10,096 nt of DNA from Methanosarcinaceae archaeon. Lineage in GTDB: Archaea; Halobacteriota; Methanosarcinia; Methanosarcinales; Methanosarcinaceae. The position numbers and the translations under genes were made by a program. The stretch lies in contig DQIO01000252.1 of the NCBI GenBank assembly GCA_020793555.1, forward strand, positions 1-10,096. The letters are read 5' to 3'. This document shows positions 1 through 4,508 of the stretch, piece by piece (the first letter of the stretch is position 1; each line of letters starts with the position of its first letter). The notes beneath the pieces were generated by a model that saw nothing but the letters and a program-made list of their open reading frames with translations, was not told the DNA's origin and searched no databases.

Positions 1-2
1 GT

Positions 3-146
3 CGGTTTATGACAAATTCGAAGAAGAAGTTCGGAAAGTTTTCTGTTTTTGGAGTATTTCCAGAGGATGAGAGGGCGGAGTTTGTTGATGTTGAGCCTGG
101 CAAGGTGAAGTATTCGCTTATGAATTTCTTTATGGATAATTCTTGA
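3..146 (+). CDS. Tail of an unidentified protein, or a small ORF of 45 aa
   Basis: A reading frame is open from the left edge to a TGA at 144-146. The first ATG in it is at position 9 and would give 45 residues, beginning MTNSKKKFGKF and ending NFFMDNS. With only eight bases before that ATG, I cannot tell whether it is the true start or whether this is the C-terminus of a longer gene starting outside the window. The translated segment is charged, with a lysine-rich start, an acidic middle (PEDERAEF) and a hydrophobic, methionine-containing end. I recognise no domain. No terminator hairpin follows directly. Confidence 0.4.
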   Translation, partial: RFMTNSKKKFGKFSVFGVFPEDERAEFVDVEPGKVKYSLMNFFMDNS

Positions 147-168
147 TGTGTATTAGTAGTGAGATTTG

Positions 169-189
169 TTTAAAATACATTTATGTATT
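169..189 (+). promoter_or_regulatory. TATA-like box with overlapping inverted repeat
   Basis: TTTAAAATA at 169-177 resembles an archaeal TATA box. Its centre lies 28 nt before the ATG at 201, the distance expected for a leaderless transcript. A perfect 7-bp inverted repeat, AATACAT-TT-ATGTATT (174-189), overlaps its downstream edge and could be an operator. The promoter reading rests on spacing and composition only. The surrounding DNA is AT-rich, so chance matches are likely. Confidence 0.4.
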
Positions 190-200
190 CTTAAAAAAGG

Positions 201-335
201 ATGCTTTACGATATCAGCGAAATGGAAGTTGGTTATTTCTCAGATGCTTCTGATGATGAACAGGAATTCTATAAACCTGTTTGGATATTTAGAGGTACAG
301 ATGACCATGGGAACAATGTAACAAAATATGTATAA
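201..335 (+). CDS. 44-aa protein, or C-terminal remnant of a secreted/anchored protein family
   Basis: ATG at 201 opens 44 codons ending in TAA at 333-335. An in-frame TAA at 192-194 excludes an upstream extension. The predicted protein contains MEVGYFSDAS followed by EFYKPVWIFRGTDDHGNN. This pattern (alternating hydrophobic strand, YF, acidic spacer, then Y-x-P-x-W) resembles the C-terminal strands of many archaeal exported proteins, and also the end of the next gene (IELVYF ... YYPTWKI). That suggests a truncated relative of the neighbour. Against simple decay, the frame has a TATA-like box at leaderless distance and a strong terminator right after it. There is no usable SD, because AAAAAAGG directly abuts the ATG. 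Function unknown. Confidence 0.45.
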   Translation: MLYDISEMEVGYFSDASDDEQEFYKPVWIFRGTDDHGNNVTKYV

Positions 336-337
336 AT

Positions 338-369
338 GGGGTTGCGAAATAACCACAACCCCTTTTTTT
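338..369 (+). terminator. Hairpin plus seven-T terminator
   Basis: GGGGTTG (338-344) pairs perfectly with CAACCCC (356-362) across an 11-nt loop and is followed at once by seven T (363-369). It lies three bases after the stop of the 44-codon frame, so it should end that transcript. The SD of the next gene begins at 371, so the next gene has no room for a promoter after the hairpin. Confidence 0.75.
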
Positions 370-383
370 AGAAGGTGTATTGG

Positions 384-1055
384 ATGCAGAGTAAAGAAAA
401 GCTGGCAATTATTTTTTTAATTGTTTTAATCGTATCCTCTCTTACATTCATCCCATTTTATAATGCTTTTAATTATTACCCGACAATAGAACGTATAGAG
501 AAGGACTTACCAACACACTCTTTCAAAGATGTTTCAATTGCGAAAATCGGACAAATATTAGCAGTCACATTTAATCTTAGAGTCAGCTTAAATACAGAAG
601 TTCCTGTATTACCAGCAAACCAGTTACCGATCTTTCAGGGAAAGACTTCTTCGAATATTCTATATATTGATTTCGTGAACACGATTGAAGACTTTAACAG
701 TTCTACGGATGATATTTGTTTCCTTGTTACCAATGATTATATTGCAAAAACCAGAATCAATACAGGTAATTTTCATACCATTGAGCAGGCAAAAATAGAC
801 AATTCAAATGAATACATAATCCATCAGGTAAAAAACGGTAACTTCGTCACATATACGGGTGATTATCCCATGTCACCATTGGGAAGAGTCAGGATTGTGG
901 ATATTGAACTTGTTTATTTTGATGGTTTTGATTATTATCCCTACGAATACAAAGGTAAGGCCATATACTATCCTACATGGAAAATCACAGCTGAGACTTC
1001 TAATTATGGAGATGAAATAATAATGATGAAAGCTATGTCTTTAACTGTTAATTGA
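384..1055 (+). CDS. Membrane-anchored or exported protein of unknown function
   Basis: The product is 223 aa from ATG 384. A GTG at 375 would add three residues, but GAAGGTG (371-377) is a good SD six bases before ATG 384 and overlaps the GTG, so ATG is preferred. Residues about 5-27 (KLAIIFLIVLIVSSLTFIPF) form one hydrophobic segment after a short basic N-terminus, so the protein is probably anchored or secreted with the rest outside. The remainder is rich in aromatic residues and Asn and looks like beta structure. Its end (IELVYF ... YYPTWKITAETSNYGDE) recalls the strand pattern near the end of YycI-like or PepSY-like exterior domains, but only as a pattern. I recognise no family. A strong terminator directly precedes its SD, so it depends on readthrough or an internal upstream promoter. 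The next gene starts 34 nt downstream. Confidence 0.75.
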   Translation: MQSKEKLAIIFLIVLIVSSLTFIPFYNAFNYYPTIERIEKDLPTHSFKDVSIAKIGQILAVTFNLRVSLNTEVPVLPANQLPIFQGKTSSNILYIDFVNTIEDFNSSTDDICFLVTNDYIAKTRINTGNFHTIEQAKIDNSNEYIIHQVKNGNFVTYTGDYPMSPLGRVRIVDIELVYFDGFDYYPYEYKGKAIYYPTWKITAETSNYGDEIIMMKAMSLTVN

Positions 1056-1062
1056 ATAAATT

Positions 1063-1074
1063 GATATTAATATC
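1063..1074. promoter_or_regulatory. 12-bp perfect palindrome before the SD of the paralogue pair
   Basis: GATATTAATATC reads identically on both strands. It sits in the 34-nt gap between the anchored-protein gene and the next gene, two bases before the AGGAG SD (1077-1081). It could be an operator or part of a promoter for the downstream pair. A 12-bp palindrome is expected about twice per 10 kb by chance, so position is the only argument. Confidence 0.25.
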
Positions 1075-1089
1075 TCAGGAGACAAAAAA

Positions 1090-1626
1090 ATGGCAACATT
1101 CAAACAATTGATCAAAGACAGTTGGAAACTGGCTGAAGAAGAACAGGCTGCTACATACATAGATGAGGTGTTCATCGGAGGAGTTGTATCCACAATGCTG
1201 GAAAGCGGACATGCGCTTTTTGACATGTCGTCCACAGGTGACTATCACAATATGATGTTTGAGAACCTTGACAATCAGGACAGGATTATCATTCAGGTAC
1301 GACACGAAAACAATGCACTTGCAGAAGCAAAAACGCTTGGACACAGGATGCAATTCACGTGCGGATACGGAATGCGTGCAAAAAAGATTGGGAAGCTTGT
1401 CTCATCAAGTTGGAGGGAATCATTGTCCGGTTCACTCGGTGATATCGGTTCCATAATGTATGACGTGCAGGGAAATTACCTGTTTGCCAGTATGCCCCTC
1501 TACATAATAGCTGATGATTATGTGGATTTGGACACACTTATGCCTGACTTTGACAAAATGGCAGAAGACCTATCCGAAATAATGGAAAAACTGAAGGAAT
1601 TCGTTAAAGTCAACGTGGGGGCCTGA
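1090..1626 (+). CDS. Unknown protein A of a tandem paralogous pair
   Basis: The product is 178 aa, starting at ATG 1090 behind AGGAG (1077-1081). It has no signal peptide or membrane segment and is probably cytoplasmic. The N-terminus (MATFKQLIKDSWKLAEEEQA) is charged and helical. The middle looks like beta structure, including SGHALFDM and DRIIIQVRHE. The last 30 residues (DFDKMAEDLSEIMEKLKEF) form an amphipathic helix. The protein aligns over its length with the product of the next gene: the M-x-x-FK start, DE-[VI]-x-[IL]-G-x-V, a [SN]GH[AS]L motif, GSI-x5/6-NY, D-x-YV, and an acidic helix ending L-x-E-x-L-x-x-F. Two adjacent divergent copies suggest a heteromer or a specialised duplicate. 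I recognise no domain family, and the function is unknown. Confidence 0.75.
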   Translation: MATFKQLIKDSWKLAEEEQAATYIDEVFIGGVVSTMLESGHALFDMSSTGDYHNMMFENLDNQDRIIIQVRHENNALAEAKTLGHRMQFTCGYGMRAKKIGKLVSSSWRESLSGSLGDIGSIMYDVQGNYLFASMPLYIIADDYVDLDTLMPDFDKMAEDLSEIMEKLKEFVKVNVGA

Positions 1627-1628
1627 TT

Positions 1629-2171
1629 ATGGGACTTTTTAAAGCCATCGGGGACGTCGCACACAGCAAAGCACTGACACAGAGCAAGGACGAGATCGTG
1701 CTTGGTGAGGTCATACATTACTTTGTCAGGAACGGACATTCACTCATCCATATCGCAAACGGGAACGAAGCAAACTCAGGTTACACTGTTCGATTCAAAA
1801 TGAACGATGATGTCCTGTACACCATCGAATACAAGATCGACCGCAAGGTTTCGGGAATGAAATCAAAGATCGTTGGAAGCCAGTCCGTCATAACTGTTGT
1901 GGCAACCGTGAAGAACTACGTTGTTGAGCCTGAAGAAGTCATTAAAATGTACAAGACCGATTTTACCAATATAGGCAAGATACCTCTTTTGGGTTCCATT
2001 AAGGTGAACCATGACCTAAACTACGTGGTCGCAACGGCAAAGAGCATTAAGAATCTGGACAAATATGTCAAGAAAACCACGATCGATCAGGATGAACTGC
2101 ATAACGATATCAGCGATATGATCACGCAGTTGCATGAGAAACTTGAGCCTTTTAAGAAGGCGTTTGATTAG
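1629..2171 (+). CDS. Unknown protein B of a tandem paralogous pair
   Basis: The product is 180 aa from ATG 1629, only two bases after the stop of its paralogue. The two genes are therefore co-transcribed and probably translationally coupled; the only SD-like run is the G-rich GTGGGGG at 1615-1621. The protein is soluble, with a helical N-terminus (MGLFKAIGDVAHSKALTQSK), a beta-rich core starting at DEIVLGEVIHYFVRNGHSL, and a C-terminal acidic/amphipathic helix (DISDMITQLHEKLEPFKKAF). It shares the GH motif and C-terminal helix with protein A but has a more basic centre (KIDRKVSGMKSKIVG). The gene is followed by three 25-bp tandem repeats and a strong terminator, which close the operon. Function not recognised. 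Confidence 0.75.
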   Translation: MGLFKAIGDVAHSKALTQSKDEIVLGEVIHYFVRNGHSLIHIANGNEANSGYTVRFKMNDDVLYTIEYKIDRKVSGMKSKIVGSQSVITVVATVKNYVVEPEEVIKMYKTDFTNIGKIPLLGSIKVNHDLNYVVATAKSIKNLDKYVKKTTIDQDELHNDISDMITQLHEKLEPFKKAFD

Positions 2172-2182
2172 GCTACTTCGTA

Positions 2183-2257
2183 GAAGTGTCCGTTAGGATA
2201 TTTTGTGGAAGTATCCGTTAGGATATTTTGTGGAAGTGTTTGTTAGAACGCTTTAGA
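2183..2257. repeat. Three 25-bp tandem repeats
   Basis: Units at 2183-2207 and 2208-2232 differ at one base (GAAGTGTCC... versus GAAGTATCC..., both ending GGATATTTTGTG). A third, degraded unit follows at 2233-2257 (GAAGTGTTTGTTAGAA...). The array begins 11 bases after the stop codon of protein B and ends just before the terminator, so it lies in the 3' untranslated RNA. The first unit is also the right arm of a small hairpin, ACTTC-GTA-GAAGT (2175-2187). A unit of 25 is not a multiple of three and the frames contain stops, so it is not coding. There are no spacers, so it is not CRISPR. Confidence 0.85.
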
Positions 2258-2259
2258 AA

Positions 2260-2288
2260 AACCCTCACTTTTGAGGGTTACTTTTTTT
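2260..2288 (+). terminator. Strong hairpin plus seven-T terminator
   Basis: AACCCTCA (2260-2267) and TGAGGGTT (2272-2279) form a perfect 8-bp stem with a CTTT loop. AC and seven T (2282-2288) follow. It ends the transcript of the paralogous pair. Confidence 0.8.
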
Positions 2289-2301
2289 ACTGAACAAATT
2301 T

Positions 2302-2331
2302 CATAGTTATAGTATCATACAACAAACTATG
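2302..2331 (+). promoter_or_regulatory. Inverted repeat in the leader of the GerW-like gene
   Basis: CATAGTT (2302-2308) and AACTATG (2325-2331) are perfect inverted repeats with a 16-nt spacer that includes the TATA-like TTATAGTAT (2307-2315). The right arm ends directly before the SD GGAGTGAG (2332-2339). It could be an operator around the promoter, or an RNA hairpin beside the SD if transcription starts upstream. No experimental support is visible. Confidence 0.3.
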
Positions 2332-2344
2332 GGAGTGAGAGAAT

Positions 2345-2755
2345 ATGAGCGTAGAGAATATAATTAAAGAAGTTACAGGTGAACTCGAACGATTGGTAAC
2401 CACAAAAACCGTCATCGGAGAACCTGTGGAAGCTGCAGGTAAGACGATAATTCCGGTCACAAAAGTATCCTTTGGATTTGGAAGCGGCGGCGGAGAAGGA
2501 AAAGGCGACAAAGGTGAGACCGGCTTTGGCGGCGGAGGCGGTGCAGGTGCAAAGATCGAGCCGATTGCATTCATTGTGGTTTCTGAAGACGAAGCACGCC
2601 TGCTCACAATATCCGGCAAGACCGATTTAGGCAAGATCATAGAATCCGTGCCGGATGTTATCGATAAGATCAGATCGGTCAAAAGCAAAATGGGGAAGAA
2701 GAAAGAGAAATCTGAAGTGAGCGAAGAAGCGGAACACGAAGGGGACGACGAATAA
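2345..2755 (+). CDS. GerW/YtfJ-family protein
   Basis: The product is 136 aa, starting at ATG 2345, five bases after the SD GGAGTGAG. It matches the sporulation protein YtfJ/GerW family pattern: an N-terminal helix (MSVENIIKEVTGELERLV), then TKTVIGEPVEAAGKTIIPV. Next is KVSFGFGSGGGEGKG (about 40-54), a second glycine run GFGGGGGAGAKIEPIAFIVV (60-79), and a hydrophobic C-terminal segment. The tail (about 117-136) is lysine-rich and then very acidic. In Bacillus the family member is needed for germination with certain nutrients. Archaea do not sporulate, so the role here is unknown and probably more general, possibly at the membrane with the next gene's product. No signal peptide is visible. 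The DUF2953-type gene follows 37 nt later, repeating the ytfJ-ytfI neighbourhood of Firmicutes. The family call is fairly secure; function is open. Confidence 0.85.
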   Translation: MSVENIIKEVTGELERLVTTKTVIGEPVEAAGKTIIPVTKVSFGFGSGGGEGKGDKGETGFGGGGGAGAKIEPIAFIVVSEDEARLLTISGKTDLGKIIESVPDVIDKIRSVKSKMGKKKEKSEVSEEAEHEGDDE

Positions 2756-2792
2756 TTAACTCAGACCCTTCCTCTCTCAGACTTCAACACGC

Positions 2793-3419
2793 ATGTTGCT
2801 TATTATTTATGCAGCGTTAGCCATTATCGTTTTATTGTTCGGGTTAGTGGTATTTGCTGCATTTGATGTGACTGTTTATGTAAAAGTAAAAGGGAGCAGG
2901 GTCGATCAATACATCAAAATCAAGTGGATGGGGTTGTCGTATAAGTTCAAGAATGAAAGTAAAAAAGCGGCAAAAAAAGAGAAAAAGGAAGCAAAGCCAA
3001 AGAAAGAAAAAATCGAAAAGAAAACAAACAGCATTGGCATTTCCAGTTGGTTTAGGTTTTTCAGGATCATACAAAAACCGTTTATCAGATTCATCGAAGA
3101 TCTTTTCAGAACCATAAAGTTTCGGAAAATCTCCTGTGACCTGACCTACGGCTTTTCCGACCCTGCCGATACCGGCATGTTGTGTGGTTTTCTATATGGT
3201 TTGAAGGGATTATTCGCCAAAAGATGCAGTATTTTTGATTTTTCTATATATCCACAATTTCAGGACGAGGTCTTTGACCTTCGTGTTCTCACTAACATTC
3301 GTTTCAGGATAAGTTCTCTTCTCTTTGCTATTCTGCGATTGGTAACCAACAGAAAGGTTTTGGGTGCAGCATGGTTTATTTTTAAGGAATGGCGGAAAGC
3401 AAAACCGAAAACAATTTGA
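2793..3419 (+). CDS. DUF2953-type (YtfI-like) membrane protein
   Basis: The product is 208 aa. Residues 1-24 form a single hydrophobic N-terminal segment (MLLIIYAALAIIVLLFGLVV). A beta-like stretch (VTVYVKVKG ... YIKIKWMGLSYKFK) follows, then a highly lysine-rich linker (about 53-78, KKAAKKEKKEAKPKKEK). The domain signature comes next, with DLTYGFSDPADTGMLCGFLYGL (about 116-137), and the C-terminus is hydrophobic and basic. This layout and the G-x-x-DPA-x-TG motif fit DUF2953 proteins such as Bacillus YtfI. The N-terminus is probably membrane-anchored. ATG 2793 is the only start after the in-frame stop at 2757-2759, and no SD is visible before it, so translation may be coupled to, or weaker than, that of the GerW-like gene. 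Adjacency to a GerW-family gene supports a joint function, which is unknown. Confidence 0.8.
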   Translation: MLLIIYAALAIIVLLFGLVVFAAFDVTVYVKVKGSRVDQYIKIKWMGLSYKFKNESKKAAKKEKKEAKPKKEKIEKKTNSIGISSWFRFFRIIQKPFIRFIEDLFRTIKFRKISCDLTYGFSDPADTGMLCGFLYGLKGLFAKRCSIFDFSIYPQFQDEVFDLRVLTNIRFRISSLLFAILRLVTNRKVLGAAWFIFKEWRKAKPKTI

Positions 3420-3516
3420 GTGTTTGTTTAACAATTTTCAACGAAGGGTTAATCGCTCTTTCTTATTCGGCGTCACCACATTGATTGTAGGATCGCATCT
3501 GCAAACTCCCGATAAC

Positions 3517-3525
3517 TATATATTA
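3517..3525 (+). promoter_or_regulatory. TATA box of the toxin-antitoxin operon
   Basis: TATATATTA (3517-3525) is centred 27 nt before the ATG at 3548, the canonical distance from an archaeal TATA box to the transcription start. No SD precedes the ATG. Both points fit a leaderless mRNA starting at or next to the antitoxin start codon. Confidence 0.6.
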
Positions 3526-3531
3526 TTTTGC

Positions 3532-3550
3532 AACACATGTGTTACACATG
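3532..3550. promoter_or_regulatory. Candidate autoregulatory operator of the toxin-antitoxin operon
   Basis: AACACATGTGTT (3532-3543) is a perfect 12-bp palindrome between the TATA box and the antitoxin ATG. An extra ACACATG half-site follows at 3544-3550 and includes the start codon. VapB-type antitoxins usually bind palindromes over their own promoter, alone or with the toxin. Here the site covers the predicted transcription start, so binding would block initiation. The sequence is seen; the binding is inferred. Confidence 0.5.
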
Positions 3551-3784
3551 GACACTACTATCCGCAACATAGACCCTTTTGTTTACAAGAGCCTGAAAGC
3601 AAAAGCCACAGCAGATGACATTACAATCGGGGAAGCAATTAACAAGGCAGTAAGAGAATGGTTAAACATTAAACCAAAAAAACACAAGAGCATCCTTGAT
3701 ATCAAACCTGAACACTTTGGAAAACAGCACATGTATTTGAGCGAAGAGATCGATGAGATCCTGTATGGAGAGGACAACGCTTGA
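3548..3784 (+). CDS. vapB: VapB-like antitoxin
   Basis: The product is 78 aa from ATG 3548. A GTG at 3539 would add three residues, but it lies inside the palindrome and before the predicted transcription start, and MDTTIRNID is the usual form of such N-termini. Residues 1-40 (TTIRNIDPFVYKSLKAKA, then TIGEAINKAVREWL) look like a short DNA-binding strand followed by two helices, as in ribbon-helix-helix/VapB antitoxins. The C-terminal part (about 48-78, SILDIKPEHFG ... EEIDEILYGED) is acidic and likely wraps the toxin. The TGA overlaps the TTG start of the PIN-domain gene (TTGA), the usual tight antitoxin-toxin coupling. It should neutralise the toxin and repress the operon. The exact antitoxin subfamily is not certain. 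Confidence 0.8.
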   Translation: MDTTIRNIDPFVYKSLKAKATADDITIGEAINKAVREWLNIKPKKHKSILDIKPEHFGKQHMYLSEEIDEILYGEDNA

Positions 3785-4191
3785 TATTTCTCGATTCCAG
3801 CGTGATCATTGCATACAAAAATGCAGATGATACCAATCACACAAAGGCTGCAGAAATATTTAGCAGACTCAATGAAGGGAAATATGACAAAGGAGTGATC
3901 TCTGAATTCATTTTTACAGAAGTCACCACAGTGCTTGCGCTTAAAAGAGACTTAAATACAGCAACGAATGTTGGAAATATTCTGCTTGATGCAAAAGAGA
4001 TCGAAATAGTAAAAGCAAGTGATGTTTTTGAGAGAACATGGGACATTTTCAAAGACCAGAAAAACACGAAATTGAGTTTTGTGGATGCTTCAAATCTTGC
4101 GTGTATGGAACAGAGGAAGATCAAAAAGATCGCAACCTTTGACAAGGATTTTCTCAAAATCAAATCTGTTGAAGTTGTGAGAGATCCATAA
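3781..4191 (+). CDS. vapC: VapC-like PIN-domain toxin (ribonuclease)
   Basis: The product is 136 aa. The TTG start at 3781 is supported by the SD GGAGAGG (3768-3774), six bases upstream, and by the family-typical beginning MIFLDSSVIIAY. The acidic PIN-domain residues are all present: D5 in the first strand, E47 (IFTEVTTVLAL), D102 (FVDASNLACM), and D121/D123 near the end (IATFDKDF). The site therefore looks intact for Mg-dependent RNA cleavage. VapC toxins cut specific RNAs, often initiator tRNA or rRNA; the target here cannot be read from sequence. The start overlaps the antitoxin stop by four bases, and a weak start codon may help keep toxin below antitoxin. No terminator hairpin follows. 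Confidence 0.88.
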   Translation: MIFLDSSVIIAYKNADDTNHTKAAEIFSRLNEGKYDKGVISEFIFTEVTTVLALKRDLNTATNVGNILLDAKEIEIVKASDVFERTWDIFKDQKNTKLSFVDASNLACMEQRKIKKIATFDKDFLKIKSVEVVRDP

Positions 4192-4271
4192 AAGCACCTC
4201 AAACACCAACTATAGATATTTAATAAGATAAACGTATTTGTTAAAATATATTAAAACCAATGTCATAACCA

Positions 4272-4282
4272 CCGTAGGCGGC
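4272..4282. repeat. GC-rich motif, inverted partner of 4423-4433
   Basis: CCGTAGGCGGC at 4272-4282 is the reverse complement, with one mismatch, of GCCGCCTGCGG at 4423-4433. The two copies face each other across 140 bp of AT-rich DNA. They could be copies of a dispersed intergenic element or ends of a lost insertion. Confidence 0.45.
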
Positions 4283-4314
4283 GCGTCCCTTAACCACTTA
4301 TCCACAAAAATACA

Positions 4315-4342
4315 TAATAGTCCATTTAATAGTCCATTTAAT
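4315..4342. repeat. 12-bp tandem repeat, 2.3 copies
   Basis: TAATAGTCCATT occurs at 4315-4326 and 4327-4338 without mismatch, followed by TAAT of a third unit. It is non-coding. It may be replication slippage, or paired binding sites upstream of the mptG operon. Confidence 0.8.
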
Positions 4343-4420
4343 CAATTAAATTATTATGCTAACTTAAAAACCGATTACTTTACCAAATATTATACTACTG
4401 CTCATTAGTAATTATGAAAT

Positions 4421-4436
4421 ATGCCGCCTGCGGCGT
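4421..4436. repeat. GC-rich near-palindrome
   Basis: ATGCCGC-CT-GCGGCGT is a 7-bp inverted repeat with a 2-nt centre, with one G-T pair if folded as RNA. It stands out in an AT-rich spacer about 75 bp before the mptG start. No T-run follows, so it is not a classical terminator. Protein binding or a repeat element are both possible. Confidence 0.5.
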
Positions 4437-4508
4437 GTTGTTAACTCGGAACCAAAACAATAGAAAACAACCAACCAAATAACAATAAACAGCAATACCT
4501 GAAACAAC

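Larger units (their letters stand above)
4192..4508. other. AT-rich intergenic spacer between accessory and core genes
   Basis: These 317 bases contain no convincing gene. They are AT-rich with several TATA-like stretches (for example AAATATTATA at 4386-4395), a 12-bp tandem repeat at 4315-4342, and two GC-rich motifs at 4272-4282 and 4421-4436. The promoter of the mptG operon must lie here. The mptG start has no SD, and the TATA-like run near 4390 would leave a leader of roughly 90 nt; I cannot fix the promoter. Confidence 0.6.

Noticed and set aside
2183..2257. Tandem repeats as a CRISPR array
   Set aside because: Units are directly adjacent without spacers, and no cas genes are present.
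3364..3618. 84-codon plus-strand open frame between the DUF2953 gene and the antitoxin
   Set aside because: It overlaps both neighbours out of frame, crosses the TA promoter, and has no recognisable sequence.
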